Positions 35,944-45,209 are shown, numbered from the stretch's first letter. The stretch is DNA of 64,000 bases from Calothrix sp. PCC 7716 (GCF_019977735.1 NZ_AP025018.1:1364001-1428000); one strand, 5' to 3'. Program-made: numbers and translations. The notes: generated by a model not told the origin, from the sequence alone.

Positions 35944-36222
35944 ATGGGCGGTATTATTGCATGGTTAGTATTAGGCTTAATTGCAGGCGCCTTAGCTAAA
36001 GCTTTTTATCCAGGAAATCAAGGTGGCGGTATTTTCTCTACAATTGCACTAGGTATTTTAGGCGCCATGCTCGGTGGTTACTTAGGTCAAACATTATTGG
36101 GAAGTAGTGGAGCAGCAGCAGCATCAGTAGGAGCATTATCAATAGGAAGCATCATCTTTGCTGTACTTGGTGCAATGCTATTAATTTTCATTTGGGGTTT
36201 GTTAACTCGTAGAACTGCATAA
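35944..36222 (+). CDS. GlsB/YeaQ/YmgE-family membrane protein
   Basis: The 92-residue protein has three hydrophobic helices (GGIIAWLVLGLIAGALAKAF, ALGILGAMLGGYLGQTLLG, SIIFAVLGAMLLIFIWGLL) with the GxxxG-rich pattern of transglycosylase-associated/GlsB proteins. These are small inner-membrane proteins linked to envelope or general stress in other bacteria. AAAAGGAGAC precedes the ATG. It is single, followed directly by a heptamer repeat array. Confidence 0.88.
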   Translation: MGGIIAWLVLGLIAGALAKAFYPGNQGGGIFSTIALGILGAMLGGYLGQTLLGSSGAAAASVGALSIGSIIFAVLGAMLLIFIWGLLTRRTA

Positions 36223-36226
36223 GTAG

Positions 36227-36362
36227 TGCTGAGTAGAAAGTGCTGAGTGCTGAGTGCTGAGTAGAAAGTGCTGAGTGCTGAGTGCTGAGTAGAAAGTGCT
36301 GAGTGCTGAGTGCTGAGTAGAAAGTGCTGAGTGCTGAGTAGAAAGTGCTGAGTGCTGAGTAA
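36227..36362. repeat. GTGCTGAGT array with AGAAA interruptions
   Basis: About a dozen GTGCTGA heptamers in groups of two or three, separated by GTAGAAA units, fill the space right after the GlsB-like stop codon. They are followed by one copy of the CTTGTGGGATGGGCATCCTT repeat (about 36373-36400). Confidence 0.88.
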
Positions 36363-36454
36363 AAGTTGAATCTTGTGGGATGGGCATCCTTGCCCGTCCT
36401 AATCTCAAAATAATATATATATATAGATAAACCAAATATTTGATAAAAACCCCA

Positions 36455-36865
36455 ATGACTGCTGACCCCAAATACAACGTCATCTATGACGGCAACTGCA
36501 ACCTGTGCGTCACCCTAGTACAACTATTAGAAAATTTAGACCAAGGAAAACTATTTAGTTACACCCCCATGCAAGATATTCAAACCCTTACACAATGGGG
36601 AATTACACCCCAAGACTGTGAAATGGGAATGATTTTAATAGACGCAAATACACCCACACGACGCTGGCAAGGTAGCAACGCAGCAGAAGAAATTGGGCGC
36701 CTTATGCCAATGGGCAGTATATTCGTAGATGCATACCGCGCATTACCTGGTGTGAAATGGGCAGGAGATAAATTTTACGAACAAATCCGCGATAACCGCT
36801 ATACAATCTTTGGCAAACGCGACAGCACGTATAAATCTCAGTTTTGTACAGAATGCGGAAGTTAA
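36455..36865 (+). CDS. DCC-family (DUF393) thiol-disulfide oxidoreductase-like protein
   Basis: About 136 residues from the ATG at 36455. The N-terminus VIYDGNCNLCVTLVQLLENL holds the DGxCxxC redox motif that defines the DCC family, a thioredoxin-like fold. AAEEIGRLMPMGSIFVDAYR and DNRYTIFGKRD match the rest. A C-terminal FCTECGS adds two more cysteines. The in vivo substrate is unknown. It converges on the adenosine deaminase gene. Confidence 0.85.
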   Translation: MTADPKYNVIYDGNCNLCVTLVQLLENLDQGKLFSYTPMQDIQTLTQWGITPQDCEMGMILIDANTPTRRWQGSNAAEEIGRLMPMGSIFVDAYRALPGVKWAGDKFYEQIRDNRYTIFGKRDSTYKSQFCTECGS

Positions 36866-36992
36866 ATTACCTGTAAAAAAATTCAAAATCATTCAAAGCT
36901 TTCAAGCGTGCAAATATAGGTGTAAGCACTGTGCCAAAATACTGTTACTTACATGTATGTCAAGGTTTTGGTCGGCGCCACCTTACAAATTC

Positions 36993-38450
36993 CTAGATTT
37001 TTTCAAATGCAGCAATTTGGGTTTGCCAATTTTGAATTAACTTAGCTTTTGTAGTCTCATCAACAAAAGCATATTCTAAACTATTGCGTGCTAACTGCTT
37101 GACCTCATCCCAGGTTATATCAGGATGTGATAATACCGCGCGTGTAAATTCTTCGGTTATATCACTGCCAAATATCCCCGCATCGTCTGTATTTAAAGAA
37201 ACGGGAATTCCCATTCGCATCCATTTTAAAAATGGGTGTTTTTCTAAAGGTAATTTTAATAGTAAATAATTACTAATAGGACAAGCTTCTATCAATATTT
37301 TACGGCGCCGCATTAAAGTAACTTCTGGAGCGTTGGGTTGGGGGGAAGCTTCTAAGTTAACACCATGTCCAATACGTTCGGCGCCCATTAATATAGAATC
37401 ACGAATATGCCAGTCCCATTTAGTACGTTCACCTGAATGTATTGATAAACGTACAGCTGGATATAGGCGCCGTAAAGTCGAAATATAATCATCAACTGCT
37501 GATGGTGCAGCTATTTCTTGACCGACTTGCACATCTGAGGAATATTCGTTACCTACTAAATTTATTCCAGCGATGGCATTTCCGACAGCATCGTTTGCTG
37601 CTGCTAGTTCAAATGCTATGGGTAGTTGAGTAAATAATTTAGCGCTTGTGCGTCGAAACGACAGCATAAACCGTAATTCCACCCTTTCGTTTTCTGGTAG
37701 CTCAAGGGAAGCACTTTGCACTGCTGCAAGTAAATTACTCATATGCTCGCGTGCTGCCGTTAAGTTTAACACTTTATATTCATCAGCTTTACTTGCACCA
37801 ACAGGAGTATTGGGAAACGGTGATAGCATAACTTCAACGTAACTCAAATTGTGGCGCCGTGCATTCTTAACTGTTTGAGTTAACATTTGACGAATAATTT
37901 CAGGGTTCCCCGTTAGTGCATCACCACGAGCAAACACCGCGTTGAAAAATACATTATTAGGATTCGGCTCGTTTACCGCTATCATTTGAGAACTTAGATA
38001 CATTGCGCGCTGTTTACGCTCAAGTTCTGTACGAGGGTTAACAAGATTTGCAACAGCTACAAAAGTCGCATTATTATCTGGGTCTGGAGCAGTTTTTTCT
38101 AAAGGTACAGCGATAAATTTATATGCGTTTGCATCATCACTTGCAAAGCTTTGTTTTGGTACGCGAATAAAATAACGATATTGTTTTGACTGTGCAGCTA
38201 GTTCAAGTAAACGTTCGGGAGCGATGCTGCCACTTAGGTGCGTGTGTAGTTCTCCACCTTTGGGCATTTTTTGCAAGAACGCACGTAGTTGCTTTGTATC
38301 ACGTTTTATATTGGCAAACTGTTTACTATATTGAGATGGAACAGGTTGTTTACTCGTGGCAGTTTGCAAAAAACTTCCGCCAAAGGCAATGCTACCAAAT
38401 ATTCCTAACCCAACTGCAAAAGCAATCAGGCGCCTGTAAAATTGTTTCAT
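36993..38450 (-). CDS. Adenosine deaminase, exported (ADGF-like)
   Basis: About 485 residues. MKQFYRRLIAFAVGLGIFGS is a signal peptide or anchor, so the enzyme should act outside the cytoplasm, and the length fits exported ADGF-like enzymes rather than the ~340-residue cytosolic ones. The zinc and catalytic motifs of adenosine/AMP deaminases are intact: GELHTHLSGS (metal HxH), SIHSGERTKW, RIGHGVNL, EACPISNYLL and SLNTDDAGIFGSD. It would convert adenosine to inosine. Single gene; the start at 38450 is preferred over a GTG at 38462. Confidence 0.9.
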   Translation of the reverse strand: MKQFYRRLIAFAVGLGIFGSIAFGGSFLQTATSKQPVPSQYSKQFANIKRDTKQLRAFLQKMPKGGELHTHLSGSIAPERLLELAAQSKQYRYFIRVPKQSFASDDANAYKFIAVPLEKTAPDPDNNATFVAVANLVNPRTELERKQRAMYLSSQMIAVNEPNPNNVFFNAVFARGDALTGNPEIIRQMLTQTVKNARRHNLSYVEVMLSPFPNTPVGASKADEYKVLNLTAAREHMSNLLAAVQSASLELPENERVELRFMLSFRRTSAKLFTQLPIAFELAAANDAVGNAIAGINLVGNEYSSDVQVGQEIAAPSAVDDYISTLRRLYPAVRLSIHSGERTKWDWHIRDSILMGAERIGHGVNLEASPQPNAPEVTLMRRRKILIEACPISNYLLLKLPLEKHPFLKWMRMGIPVSLNTDDAGIFGSDITEEFTRAVLSHPDITWDEVKQLARNSLEYAFVDETTKAKLIQNWQTQIAAFEKI

Positions 38451-38462
38451 TCCGCGCACCAC

Positions 38463-38775
38463 TTCAAAATTCTCACATTAATAATACGTGATTATAACCA
38501 TAGTTGTAGAGACACTCACATGTAACGTCTCTACCCATAGGCAATACAACGTCTCTACTCATGGGCGATGTTTGTGCGGCGCCGAACAAGTACACTACAA
38601 GTATTTACATTTGGCGAGAATATTCGAGTCACAAATCTTATGTAAATTCTAATTTAAATATCAAGCCAAAAGTATCCTAATTGACAGTAATTTTATGTCA
38701 GTCTGCCAAAATCCGTAAAAATATACTTACAAACTGTAGCTATATATTACAGTTTTCAACCTATTGGAGACATTT
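38463..38775. other. Intergenic region with GTAGAGACG-type repeat
   Basis: About 310 bases between divergent genes. Copies of the GTAGAGAC...GTCTCTAC repeat family occur around 38506-38560. A GGCGCC lies near 38579. No gene was seen. Confidence 0.5.
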
Positions 38776-38976
38776 ATGAGTGACAATTTGAGTGGTCAAA
38801 TGACCTGGAAAGTACCTGGTGCTACTGATTGCAGTTTGCACCTTCGTTACAAAGATACCGAACCTTGGCGCCCTTACGAAGATTTTCCTGAATACTTTTT
38901 GCCTGACCCATCAGGATTTTCACAAGGGTACGCAACATTTCTCGCATTGTTAAACAAGAATTGGCAGTCAGTGTAA
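38776..38976 (+). CDS. Small conserved-looking hypothetical protein, 66 aa
   Basis: ATG at 38776 follows TTGGAGACATTT, a good ribosome site; a TTG at 38764 is less likely. The protein reads MSDNLSGQMTWKVPGATDCS then LHLRYKDTEPWRPYEDFPEY. It is acidic and aromatic-rich, with no membrane segment. I do not recognise the family. It lies 170 bases before the bilin lyase gene on the same strand. Confidence 0.6.
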   Translation: MSDNLSGQMTWKVPGATDCSLHLRYKDTEPWRPYEDFPEYFLPDPSGFSQGYATFLALLNKNWQSV

Positions 38977-39147
38977 ACAAGCTTTAAAATCCACATAAAC
39001 TGCAAATTCCACTAAAGCTTATAGTTCTTCACTAGCAATATATACAGAATTAAACATTTTTTAATGTTAAGATATGTAAACTAATTTTGAAAGAGCTTGA
39101 CCAAACGTCAAGGATATGATGGTGTAATCGTGAAAGAGGTATTAACT

Positions 39148-39684
39148 ATGATAACTTCCGTACAGACCGCGCAGTATACGTTAGAAGCATTAGCAGACAA
39201 ATTTTTTGAGCAATCAGAAGGTAACTGGCACTCAGAACGTCGTTACTACACCCTAAAGAACGGGCAAATAGAAGAAGTCGTTAGTCACATAACAGTTAGG
39301 TATTTAGAAAAAGGCAACGAAGAATTGTTAGAGCTTGCCCAAATGCACGAATTAGAAGACGCGAACGCAATAATTTGTGGCAGCAGAATTACATGGGAAA
39401 GTAACTATTCAGAACCAGGACGTAAACCCACCACAGGTTCAACAATATTTGGTATTCAAGGAAATATTTTGTATCGTGACCGTGGTTTTGCTACACCCAA
39501 ACCAGTTACAGCTATATACACTATGCGTGACCCCAAAACGCTGCATTTAAGAACCGAGTACAACGGTTCTGCATTCGAGGAAGAAATTAAACTTATTGGT
39601 GCAAGCCATCGCACCCGCCAAACTATTATCTCGCGCGCAGGTGAAGAAATTATGATTGGACAGTATCTAGAAAGAAGAATTTAA
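39148..39684 (+). CDS. cpcS: CpcS/CpeS-family phycobiliprotein lyase
   Basis: About 178 residues from the ATG at 39148 (upstream in-frame GTG at 39130 and TTG at 39097 are less likely). The sequence has the lipocalin-like lyase pattern: DKFFEQSEGNWHSERRYYTL, CGSRITWES, GNILYRDRGFATPKPVTA, LRTEYNGSAFEEEIKLIG and RTRQTIISRAGEEIMIGQYL. These enzymes attach phycocyanobilin to Cys82/84 of phycobiliprotein subunits, mostly beta subunits and allophycocyanin. Position upstream of the phycocyanin operon fits attachment at CpcB Cys82. Whether it needs a CpcU partner cannot be told. Confidence 0.85.
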   Translation: MITSVQTAQYTLEALADKFFEQSEGNWHSERRYYTLKNGQIEEVVSHITVRYLEKGNEELLELAQMHELEDANAIICGSRITWESNYSEPGRKPTTGSTIFGIQGNILYRDRGFATPKPVTAIYTMRDPKTLHLRTEYNGSAFEEEIKLIGASHRTRQTIISRAGEEIMIGQYLERRI

Positions 39685-40553
39685 AAAAGTTAGGAGTAGA
39701 GACGCGATTAATCCCTACCCTTCGGGATATCCTTCGGATAACGGGAAATCCTCCGGATAACACGTCTGTACAGGAGTTATGAATTGTAATTTCTAGCTTT
39801 TAACTATTTAAACTTTTGTGCGGCGCCTTTTAAATTGGCGCCTTTTAAATTGCATCAATAACTTTAATATTAATCATTTTTATATTACAAATTATAACTA
39901 TTTCCTTTTTTTCTTTGTAGTTAATTTTCTTTTGTATTCTTTTAAATGAAAAATTTTGATTTAATAAACTTTTCACGCACTGCGATAGTTCAAAGTAGTG
40001 GTGTGTTCCCTCTTCTTTCTTCTTTACTTTGTGTACGAGCGTGTCCTTTGTGTCTTTGTGGTTCAATCCTCTTAACACCCTTCCTGATATAAGAATGCGT
40101 GTTCGACCTGGGGAGAAAACTGGCAACGCTAACTCTTAGGGCGTAGGTGTGACTCTTCCATAAGGCTGAAACCCAAGCCTAGACTGACTATGAGCATTTA
40201 TGTAAAGTTGTGTAACGGTTTGACACGACATCATAATAATTTGTAACGAAATTTAGGGCAAAGGCATTGTATAAATTAAATTTGGAAGGGTAAAAAGCAG
40301 AACGAGGTTGACCAAAGTCTTGCTCCCAAGTGCTTTTATGCTTTTCAGCCGAAGATTAAGTTTTGTTAAAAAGTTTTAATCTTTTGGCACAAGGACTACT
40401 AAACTGTATAACAGATGTCCTTTTTACCGATCCTTCGCTGCTATTGCAGCCTGACATCAGCCAGAAACTGAGAGACTCAAGAGTGAGTGCTTAAGTTATT
40501 CAGTTTTGAAGCAAAGTTAAAGTCGAAAATCAAGCAGATAGGAGATTGAATCG
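39685..40553. promoter_or_regulatory. Long leader and promoter region of the cpc operon
   Basis: About 870 bases before cpcB. The first part has a GTAGAGACG-type repeat (39700-39780) and a direct repeat GGCGCCTTTTAAATT at about 39823 and 39838. A minus-strand ORF here looks spurious. The last ~400 bases probably hold the promoter: candidate elements are TTGACA at 40220-40225 and TATAAA at 40270-40275, but their spacing does not make one good sigma-70 site. The long untranslated leader is typical of phycocyanin operons. AGGAG precedes the cpcB ATG. Confidence 0.45.
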
Positions 40554-41072
40554 ATGTTAGATGCGTTTGCTAAAGTAGTATCCCAAGCTGATGCTCGCGG
40601 TGAGTACCTAAGCGGCTCACAATTAGACGCTTTGATGAACATGGTTCGTGATGGCAACAAGCGCATGGACACAGTAAACCGCATCACCAGCAACGGTTCA
40701 GCAATTGTTGCTAACGCGGCTCGTGCATTGTTTGCAGAACAGCCTCAGCTAATCGCACCTGGTGGAAACGCTTACACCAGCCGTCGTATGGCTGCTTGCT
40801 TACGCGACATGGAAATCATTTTGCGCTATGTAACCTACGCAATTTTCTCTGGTGACGCTAGCGTTCTCGATGACCGTTGTTTGAACGGTTTACGCGAAAC
40901 CTACTTGGCTTTAGGAACCCCCGGAGCTTCAGTAGCAGTTGGCGTTCAAAAGATGAAAGAAGCTGCATTAGCAATTGCTGGCGACCCCAACAATATCACC
41001 AAAGGTGATTGCAGCGCATTGATGTCTGAAGTATCTAGCTACTTCGACCGTGCAGCATCTGCTGTAGCGTAA
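40554..41072 (+). CDS. cpcB: C-phycocyanin beta subunit
   Basis: The 172-residue globin-like phycobiliprotein forms (alpha-beta) trimers and hexamers in phycobilisome rods. Both chromophore cysteines are present: Cys82 ([12 protein letters not shown]) and Cys153 (TKGDCSALM). Asn72 in [10 protein letters not shown] is the residue methylated in this family. The sequence is phycocyanin-like rather than phycoerythrocyanin, and the lyases downstream are CpcE/F, not PecE/F. It is first in the operon, with cpcA 105 bases on. Cys82 would be loaded by a CpcS-type lyase and Cys153 by CpcT, which is not in this window. Confidence 0.95.
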   Translation: MLDAFAKVVSQADARGEYLSGSQLDALMNMVRDGNKRMDTVNRITSNGSAIVANAARALFAEQPQLIAPGGNAYTSRRMAACLRDMEIILRYVTYAIFSGDASVLDDRCLNGLRETYLALGTPGASVAVGVQKMKEAALAIAGDPNNITKGDCSALMSEVSSYFDRAASAVA

Positions 41073-41177
41073 GCTTACGCATAACTATAGTGCTACCGCA
41101 CCGCAATCGCTGACTATATAGTCAGTTCGACATAAACTACTTTAAACAAAATTTTGTAAAAGGGAGATACTGGACCG

Positions 41178-41666
41178 ATGAAAACTCCTCTTACCGAAGC
41201 AGTAGCAGCTGCTGATTCACAAGGACGTTTCCTAAGCAGCACCGAAATGCAAACCGCTTTTGGTCGCTATCGTCAAGCAACAGCAAGCTTAGAAGCTGCT
41301 AAAGCATTGACCAGCAACGCACAACGTTTGGCAGAAGGTGCAGCAAATGCTGTATACCAAAAGTTCCCTTACACCACTCAAATGCAAGGGCCAAACTACG
41401 CTTCTACCCAAACAGGTAGAGAAAAGTGTGTACGTGACATTGGTTACTACTTGCGAATGGTTACCTACTGCTTAGTTGTTGGTGGAACTGGTCCAATGGA
41501 CGACTACCTCATCGCTGGTTTGGCAGAAATCAACAAAACATTTGATTTGTCTCCCAGCTGGTACGTAGAAGCTCTCAAGCACATCAAGAGCAACCACGGT
41601 TTAAGTGGTGACCCTGCTGTAGAAGCTAATTCATACATCGATTACGCAATTAACGTCCTAAGCTAA
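41178..41666 (+). CDS. cpcA: C-phycocyanin alpha subunit
   Basis: The 162-residue partner of CpcB carries one phycocyanobilin at Cys84 ([16 protein letters not shown]). [20 protein letters not shown] and [20 protein letters not shown] are typical CpcA; a few positions ([12 protein letters not shown]) are shared with PecA. AAAGGGAGATACTGG gives a strong ribosome site. Bilin attachment should be by the CpcE/CpcF lyase encoded downstream. A strong hairpin just after the stop probably sets higher cpcBA than linker mRNA. Confidence 0.95.
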   Translation: MKTPLTEAVAAADSQGRFLSSTEMQTAFGRYRQATASLEAAKALTSNAQRLAEGAANAVYQKFPYTTQMQGPNYASTQTGREKCVRDIGYYLRMVTYCLVVGGTGPMDDYLIAGLAEINKTFDLSPSWYVEALKHIKSNHGLSGDPAVEANSYIDYAINVLS

Positions 41667-41680
41667 GACGCGGGACTCTT

Positions 41681-41750
41681 TGCCCGGAAGGTTGAGCGGC
41701 TCAACTGGCCATAAAGCTAGGAGTTGTTTAGCTTTCCGGGCAGTTTTAAT
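41681..41750 (+). terminator. Multi-stem hairpin after cpcA (partial terminator)
   Basis: TGCCCGGAA (41681-41689) pairs with TTCCGGGCA (41734-41742) and is followed by GTTTTAATTTT. Inside lies a second stem in GTTGAGCGGCTCAAC (41691-41705). It starts 14 bases past the cpcA stop. Such a structure would end or process most transcripts and let a fraction read through to the linkers, matching the need for far more subunits than linkers. Confidence 0.8.
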
Positions 41751-42090
41751 TTTAAAAAGATTTGTAACAACGAAACGACTTTCAAGTAAGAGCGCGTTAG
41801 CTTTCGTAATGGATATTCGCGCTCATGGGAAATAGAAAAGAAGGGTATTTGAAGAAAAAAATCTTGTTTCCCATGAATAGTAAATTCAAGACTCTAATTC
41901 ACTTAACTTTACTCAAGTGATTCTGAATTTTTGTTTTTGATCAAATTGAATACGATATTATAGAAAGCTTTGCCGATAGTGTCTACTCTCAGGCATTCTT
42001 TGGCGTATATAAGCGCGTGTTGATTTGATGTAGTCGGTCGTTACTTACATAGGTGAATACAACACTATAGTGTAAGGGAGGCTAGGTAAT
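41751..42090. other. Spacer between cpcA hairpin and first rod linker
   Basis: About 340 bases without an ORF. A strong ribosome site (AAGGGAGG) precedes the linker ATG. A separate promoter for the linker genes could sit here but none could be fixed by eye. Confidence 0.5.
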
Positions 42091-42873
42091 ATGACCGCGA
42101 TAGTTGCAGAAACTCCAATCATTGAGTTACGTTCTGACCGAAGCGACGACGATATTGAAATAGTAATTCGGGCAGTTTATCGTCAAATATTGGGTAATTC
42201 TTATTTGATGGATAGCGACCGTCTTCTCACTTCTGAGTCATTATTACGTAACGGTAGCATTACAGTCAAAGAATTTGTACGTGCTGTTGCAGTTTCAGAA
42301 CTGTACCGCGATAAATACTTCCATAGCAACTCGCAAGTCAGATTCATCGAACTTAACTACAAACACTTACTTGGACGGGCGCCTGAAGATGAATCAGAAA
42401 TAGCTTACCACGTAGACCTATATAATGCAGAAGGCTACGAAGCGGATATTGATTCATATATCGACTCACCAGAGTACGAAAATAACTTTGGCGAAAATAT
42501 CGTTCCATACCATCGAGGTTTCAAAAGCCAAGTTGGTCAAAAGAACATTGGATATAGCCGAATGTTTCAATTGTATCGAGGCTACGCTTCTAGTGACCTC
42601 GCCCAAGGATACAAGAACGGACGGTTAACTTGGGAAGTCGCAAAAAATCTTGCCTCACCAATACACCCAGCATCAACTAATGCATTAGCAGGAGCAGCAA
42701 GTGGTTCTAGAGGTGAAGTCTACCGAATTCGTTTAATGAGTTCTGCTTCACCCAAATCAACGGTAGTACGTAGAGTAACCACCGAAATACTAGTACCTTA
42801 CGAACAACTCTCCTCGAAATTGCAGCAGTTGAACCGCAAGGGCAATAAAGTGATGAGCATAACAAGAGCGTAA
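42091..42873 (+). CDS. cpcC: Phycobilisome rod linker, first copy (CpcC/CpcH type)
   Basis: The 260-residue protein has a phycobilisome linker (Pfam PBS_linker) domain at about residues 18-150 ([60 protein letters not shown]). A C-terminal CpcD-like domain lies at about 208-258 ([32 protein letters not shown]). It joins phycocyanin hexamers in the rod and tunes their absorbance. The central segment is shorter than in the next gene. In Calothrix and Arthrospira operons with two such genes they are called cpcH and cpcI; which is which is not decided here. Confidence 0.9.
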   Translation: MTAIVAETPIIELRSDRSDDDIEIVIRAVYRQILGNSYLMDSDRLLTSESLLRNGSITVKEFVRAVAVSELYRDKYFHSNSQVRFIELNYKHLLGRAPEDESEIAYHVDLYNAEGYEADIDSYIDSPEYENNFGENIVPYHRGFKSQVGQKNIGYSRMFQLYRGYASSDLAQGYKNGRLTWEVAKNLASPIHPASTNALAGAASGSRGEVYRIRLMSSASPKSTVVRRVTTEILVPYEQLSSKLQQLNRKGNKVMSITRA

Positions 42874-42950
42874 ATTGCTTTTTTTTGCTTTTTTTACATT
42901 AAATTCAACCAACTTGTTCAAAATCTATAAAGTCTAAAAAGGTCTAATAC

Positions 42951-43823
42951 ATGGCAGTCACAACCGCAGCATCACGTCTAGGAACCGAAGCTTATACTGA
43001 TGTAACTCCAGTTGAGATACGTCAACGCCCAACAAAAGATGAAATTGAATTCGCAATTTCAGCAGTTTACCGTCAACTTTTAGGTAACGACTACCTAATG
43101 AAGTCACAGCGTTTAATTAGTGCTGAATCACTCTTACGTGACGGTAAAATTACAGTTCGTGACTTTGTACGTCAAGTTGCAAAATCCGAGCTATACAAAG
43201 AAAAATTCTTTTACAACAACTTTCAAACTCGTACCATTGAGTTAAATTACAAACACCTCCTAGGACGCGCACCTTACGACGAGTCCGAAGTTGTTTTTCA
43301 CTTAGACATGTATCAAAACCAAGGTTACGATGCTGACATTGATTCATTCATCGATTCAGAAGAATATGAAGAAAACTTCGGTGAAAACATCGTTCCTTAC
43401 TACCGTGGTTTCAAAACCCAAACTGGTCAAAAAACTGTTGGTTTCAACCGCATGTTCCAGTTGTATCGTGGTTATGCAAATAGTGACCGCGCACAACTTA
43501 GAGGCGCCACTCCACACCTAGCAGTTGAATTAGGTCGCAATAGCGCTAGTGCAGTAGTTCCTCCTAGCGGTAACGGTAGCGAAGGATTTGCATACGTTGC
43601 ACCAGGTCGTGGTGTCACACCTAGCAGTACATTTGGTGGCGCCGGAACCTTTGGAAAAGAAGGTAGAATGTTCCGCGTTGAAGCCGCAAAAGTATTTGGT
43701 TCTGGTTATCCCAGCACTCGCCGTGTTAACCAAGCAGTAGTAATTCCTTACGAAGAATTATCTAGCTACATCCAAAGAGTTCTAAAACAAGGCGGCAAAA
43801 TCGCCAGCGTAACCCCCCTCTAA
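42951..43823 (+). CDS. cpcC: Phycobilisome rod linker, second copy (CpcC/CpcI type)
   Basis: The 290-residue protein starts [20 protein letters not shown] like classical CpcC. The PBS_linker domain covers about 25-165 ([40 protein letters not shown]) and the CpcD-like domain about 237-288 ([40 protein letters not shown]). A glycine/serine-rich linker connects them. It starts 77 bases after the first linker gene and is clearly a paralogue of it. After its stop lies a large inverted repeat before cpcD. Confidence 0.92.
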   Translation: MAVTTAASRLGTEAYTDVTPVEIRQRPTKDEIEFAISAVYRQLLGNDYLMKSQRLISAESLLRDGKITVRDFVRQVAKSELYKEKFFYNNFQTRTIELNYKHLLGRAPYDESEVVFHLDMYQNQGYDADIDSFIDSEEYEENFGENIVPYYRGFKTQTGQKTVGFNRMFQLYRGYANSDRAQLRGATPHLAVELGRNSASAVVPPSGNGSEGFAYVAPGRGVTPSSTFGGAGTFGKEGRMFRVEAAKVFGSGYPSTRRVNQAVVIPYEELSSYIQRVLKQGGKIASVTPL

Positions 43824-43829
43824 TCCCTC

Positions 43830-43893
43830 TTGTGGAGCGGGCATCCCTGCCCGCCCCTTAATACATGAACGGGCAAGGATGCCCATTTCACAA
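43830..43893. repeat. Dispersed repeat pair forming an inverted repeat inside the cpc operon
   Basis: TTGTGGAGCGGGCATCCCTG (arm 43830-43853) faces CGGGCAAGGATGCCCATTTC (arm 43870-43893). The 24-base arms pair with few mismatches around a 16-base loop, between the second rod linker and cpcD. It could reduce or process the downstream mRNA. Confidence 0.8.
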
Positions 43894-43911
43894 CACCACA
43901 ACACTAAATAT

Positions 43912-44187
43912 ATGCTTGGTCAAATCGCACCCAACAAACAATCAGCAGCACGTTACTTTCGCTACGAAGTAACAGGAATACGCCAAAACGAAGAAACTGA
44001 TAAGACCGATTATCAAATTCGTTCAAGTGCTAGCACCTTTATAACCGTTCCTTATAACCGAATGAATTCAGAAATGCAGCGTATTACCCGTATGGGTGGC
44101 AAAATAGTAAACATTGAGCCTTTATATAGTGAAGGCGCCCAATCAGATACTAATGCCGACGACGCTTTTAAAAATGAATTCCAATAA
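43912..44187 (+). CDS. cpcD: Phycobilisome rod-capping linker CpcD
   Basis: About 91 residues from the ATG at 43912 (MLGQIAPNKQSAARYFRYEV); an earlier in-frame ATG lies in the repeat and gives an untypical N-terminus. The CpcD domain reads YFRYEVTGIRQNEETDKTDY, FITVPYNRMNSEMQRITRMG and GKIVNIEPL. CpcD caps the core-distal end of the rod and limits its length. The last ~16 residues (DTNADDAFKNEFQ) are an acidic extension beyond the usual end. The stop overlaps the cpcE start by 14 bases. Confidence 0.9.
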   Translation: MLGQIAPNKQSAARYFRYEVTGIRQNEETDKTDYQIRSSASTFITVPYNRMNSEMQRITRMGGKIVNIEPLYSEGAQSDTNADDAFKNEFQ

Positions 44188-45034
44188 GGATAACTTTCAA
44201 CCCTCATCATCGTCAGAAACACCTGGCGGTGGTGAATCATTAACAATAGAAACTGCAATCGCAAATCTAGAAGGTACAGATTCTGGTTTGCGATTTTATG
44301 CTGCTTGGTGGTTAGGTCGATTTAAAGTTAACGAACCACGAGCTATTGCCCTTTTAATTGAAGCACTCGCAGATGAGCTTGATAGAACACCCGAAGGTGG
44401 TTATCCACTGCGACGCAATGCAGCCCGCGCGTTAGGTAAACTAAATGATAAAAGCGCAGTACCTGGTTTAGTTAAAAGTTTAGAATGTTCTGATTATTAC
44501 GTGCGCGAAGCAGCCGCCGAATCATTAGGAATGTTATCAGATGCAAGCGCAATTCCTGTTTTACATAATTTATTAATTACAGGATTAATTACTGGATTAA
44601 CAGGTGAAGAATTAATTATCGAATCTACCCCAAGTCAGCCGTATGATGCAATATTAGAAGCTTTAGGCAATCTTGGCGCCACCAATTCTGTACCACAAAT
44701 TGAACTATTTTTAAAGCATCCAGTCGAACGAGTGCAGTACTCAGCAGCACGTGCAATGTACCAACTAACAAAAAATTCTTTATATGGAGAACGGTTAGTA
44801 AAAGCCTTAGCAGGAAGTAACCTACAACTACGACGCACCGCACTCGCAGACTTAGGTGCAATAGGATACTTTGAAGCCGCAGACGCAATTGCTCAAACTC
44901 TTGCAGAAAACAGTTTAAAATTAATCGCACTGAAAGGATTACTAGAATACCAGGTAAGAGAGTTAACACCCCCCACCCCCACTTTATCTGACGGTGCTAT
45001 AAAAGTCATGAAATTAATGGACTCTCTACTTTAA
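44174..45034 (+). CDS. cpcE: Phycocyanobilin lyase subunit alpha CpcE
   Basis: About 286 residues from the ATG at 44174 inside the end of cpcD; longer frames upstream only read the cpcD sequence. HEAT-like repeats of the E/F lyase family: LRFYAAWWLGRFKVNEPRAI, ALADELDRTPEGGYPLRRNA, AARALGKLNDKSAVPGLVKS and YYVREAAAESLGML. With CpcF it attaches phycocyanobilin to CpcA Cys84. The overlap suggests coupled translation with cpcD. The segment after residue 140 has a short insertion (LLITGLITGLTGEELIIEST). Confidence 0.92.
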   Translation: MNSNKDNFQPSSSSETPGGGESLTIETAIANLEGTDSGLRFYAAWWLGRFKVNEPRAIALLIEALADELDRTPEGGYPLRRNAARALGKLNDKSAVPGLVKSLECSDYYVREAAAESLGMLSDASAIPVLHNLLITGLITGLTGEELIIESTPSQPYDAILEALGNLGATNSVPQIELFLKHPVERVQYSAARAMYQLTKNSLYGERLVKALAGSNLQLRRTALADLGAIGYFEAADAIAQTLAENSLKLIALKGLLEYQVRELTPPTPTLSDGAIKVMKLMDSLL

Positions 45035-45209
45035 TTAAGTTAGGAGTGAGGAATGAGGAGTTAGGAGTTGTAAGAAATTATGAGTGCTGAGTGCTGAGTG
45101 CTGAGTAGAAAGAAGTTTTAATTCCTAACTCCTAACTCCTAACTCCTAACTCCTAACTCCTAACTCCTAACTCCTAACTCCTAACTCCTAACTCCTAACT
45201 CCTAACTTT
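45035..45209. repeat. Heptamer repeat array between cpcE and cpcF
   Basis: GGAGTTA-type and GTGCTGA-type units (about 45042-45110) are followed by about 12 tandem CTCCTAA units (about 45121-45205) that end four bases before the cpcF ATG, so the repeat itself replaces the normal ribosome-binding region. No Shine-Dalgarno of usual form is present for cpcF. Confidence 0.88.

Noticed and set aside
39845-40126. Minus-strand 93-codon ORF upstream of cpcB
   Set aside because: The translation (HKDTKDTLVHKV and lysine-rich runs) is typical of noncoding intergenic repeats; it has no ribosome site and sits in the cpc leader.
40554-41666. Phycoerythrocyanin (pecB-pecA) instead of phycocyanin
   Set aside because: The downstream lyases are CpcE/CpcF type without the PecF isomerase motif, and alpha-subunit sequence is closer to CpcA.
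39836-42379. Apparent absence of GGCGCC across cpcB-cpcA
   Set aside because: With about 119 sites spaced near 540 bases apart, one gap of 2.5 kb is expected by chance, so avoidance in highly expressed genes is not shown.
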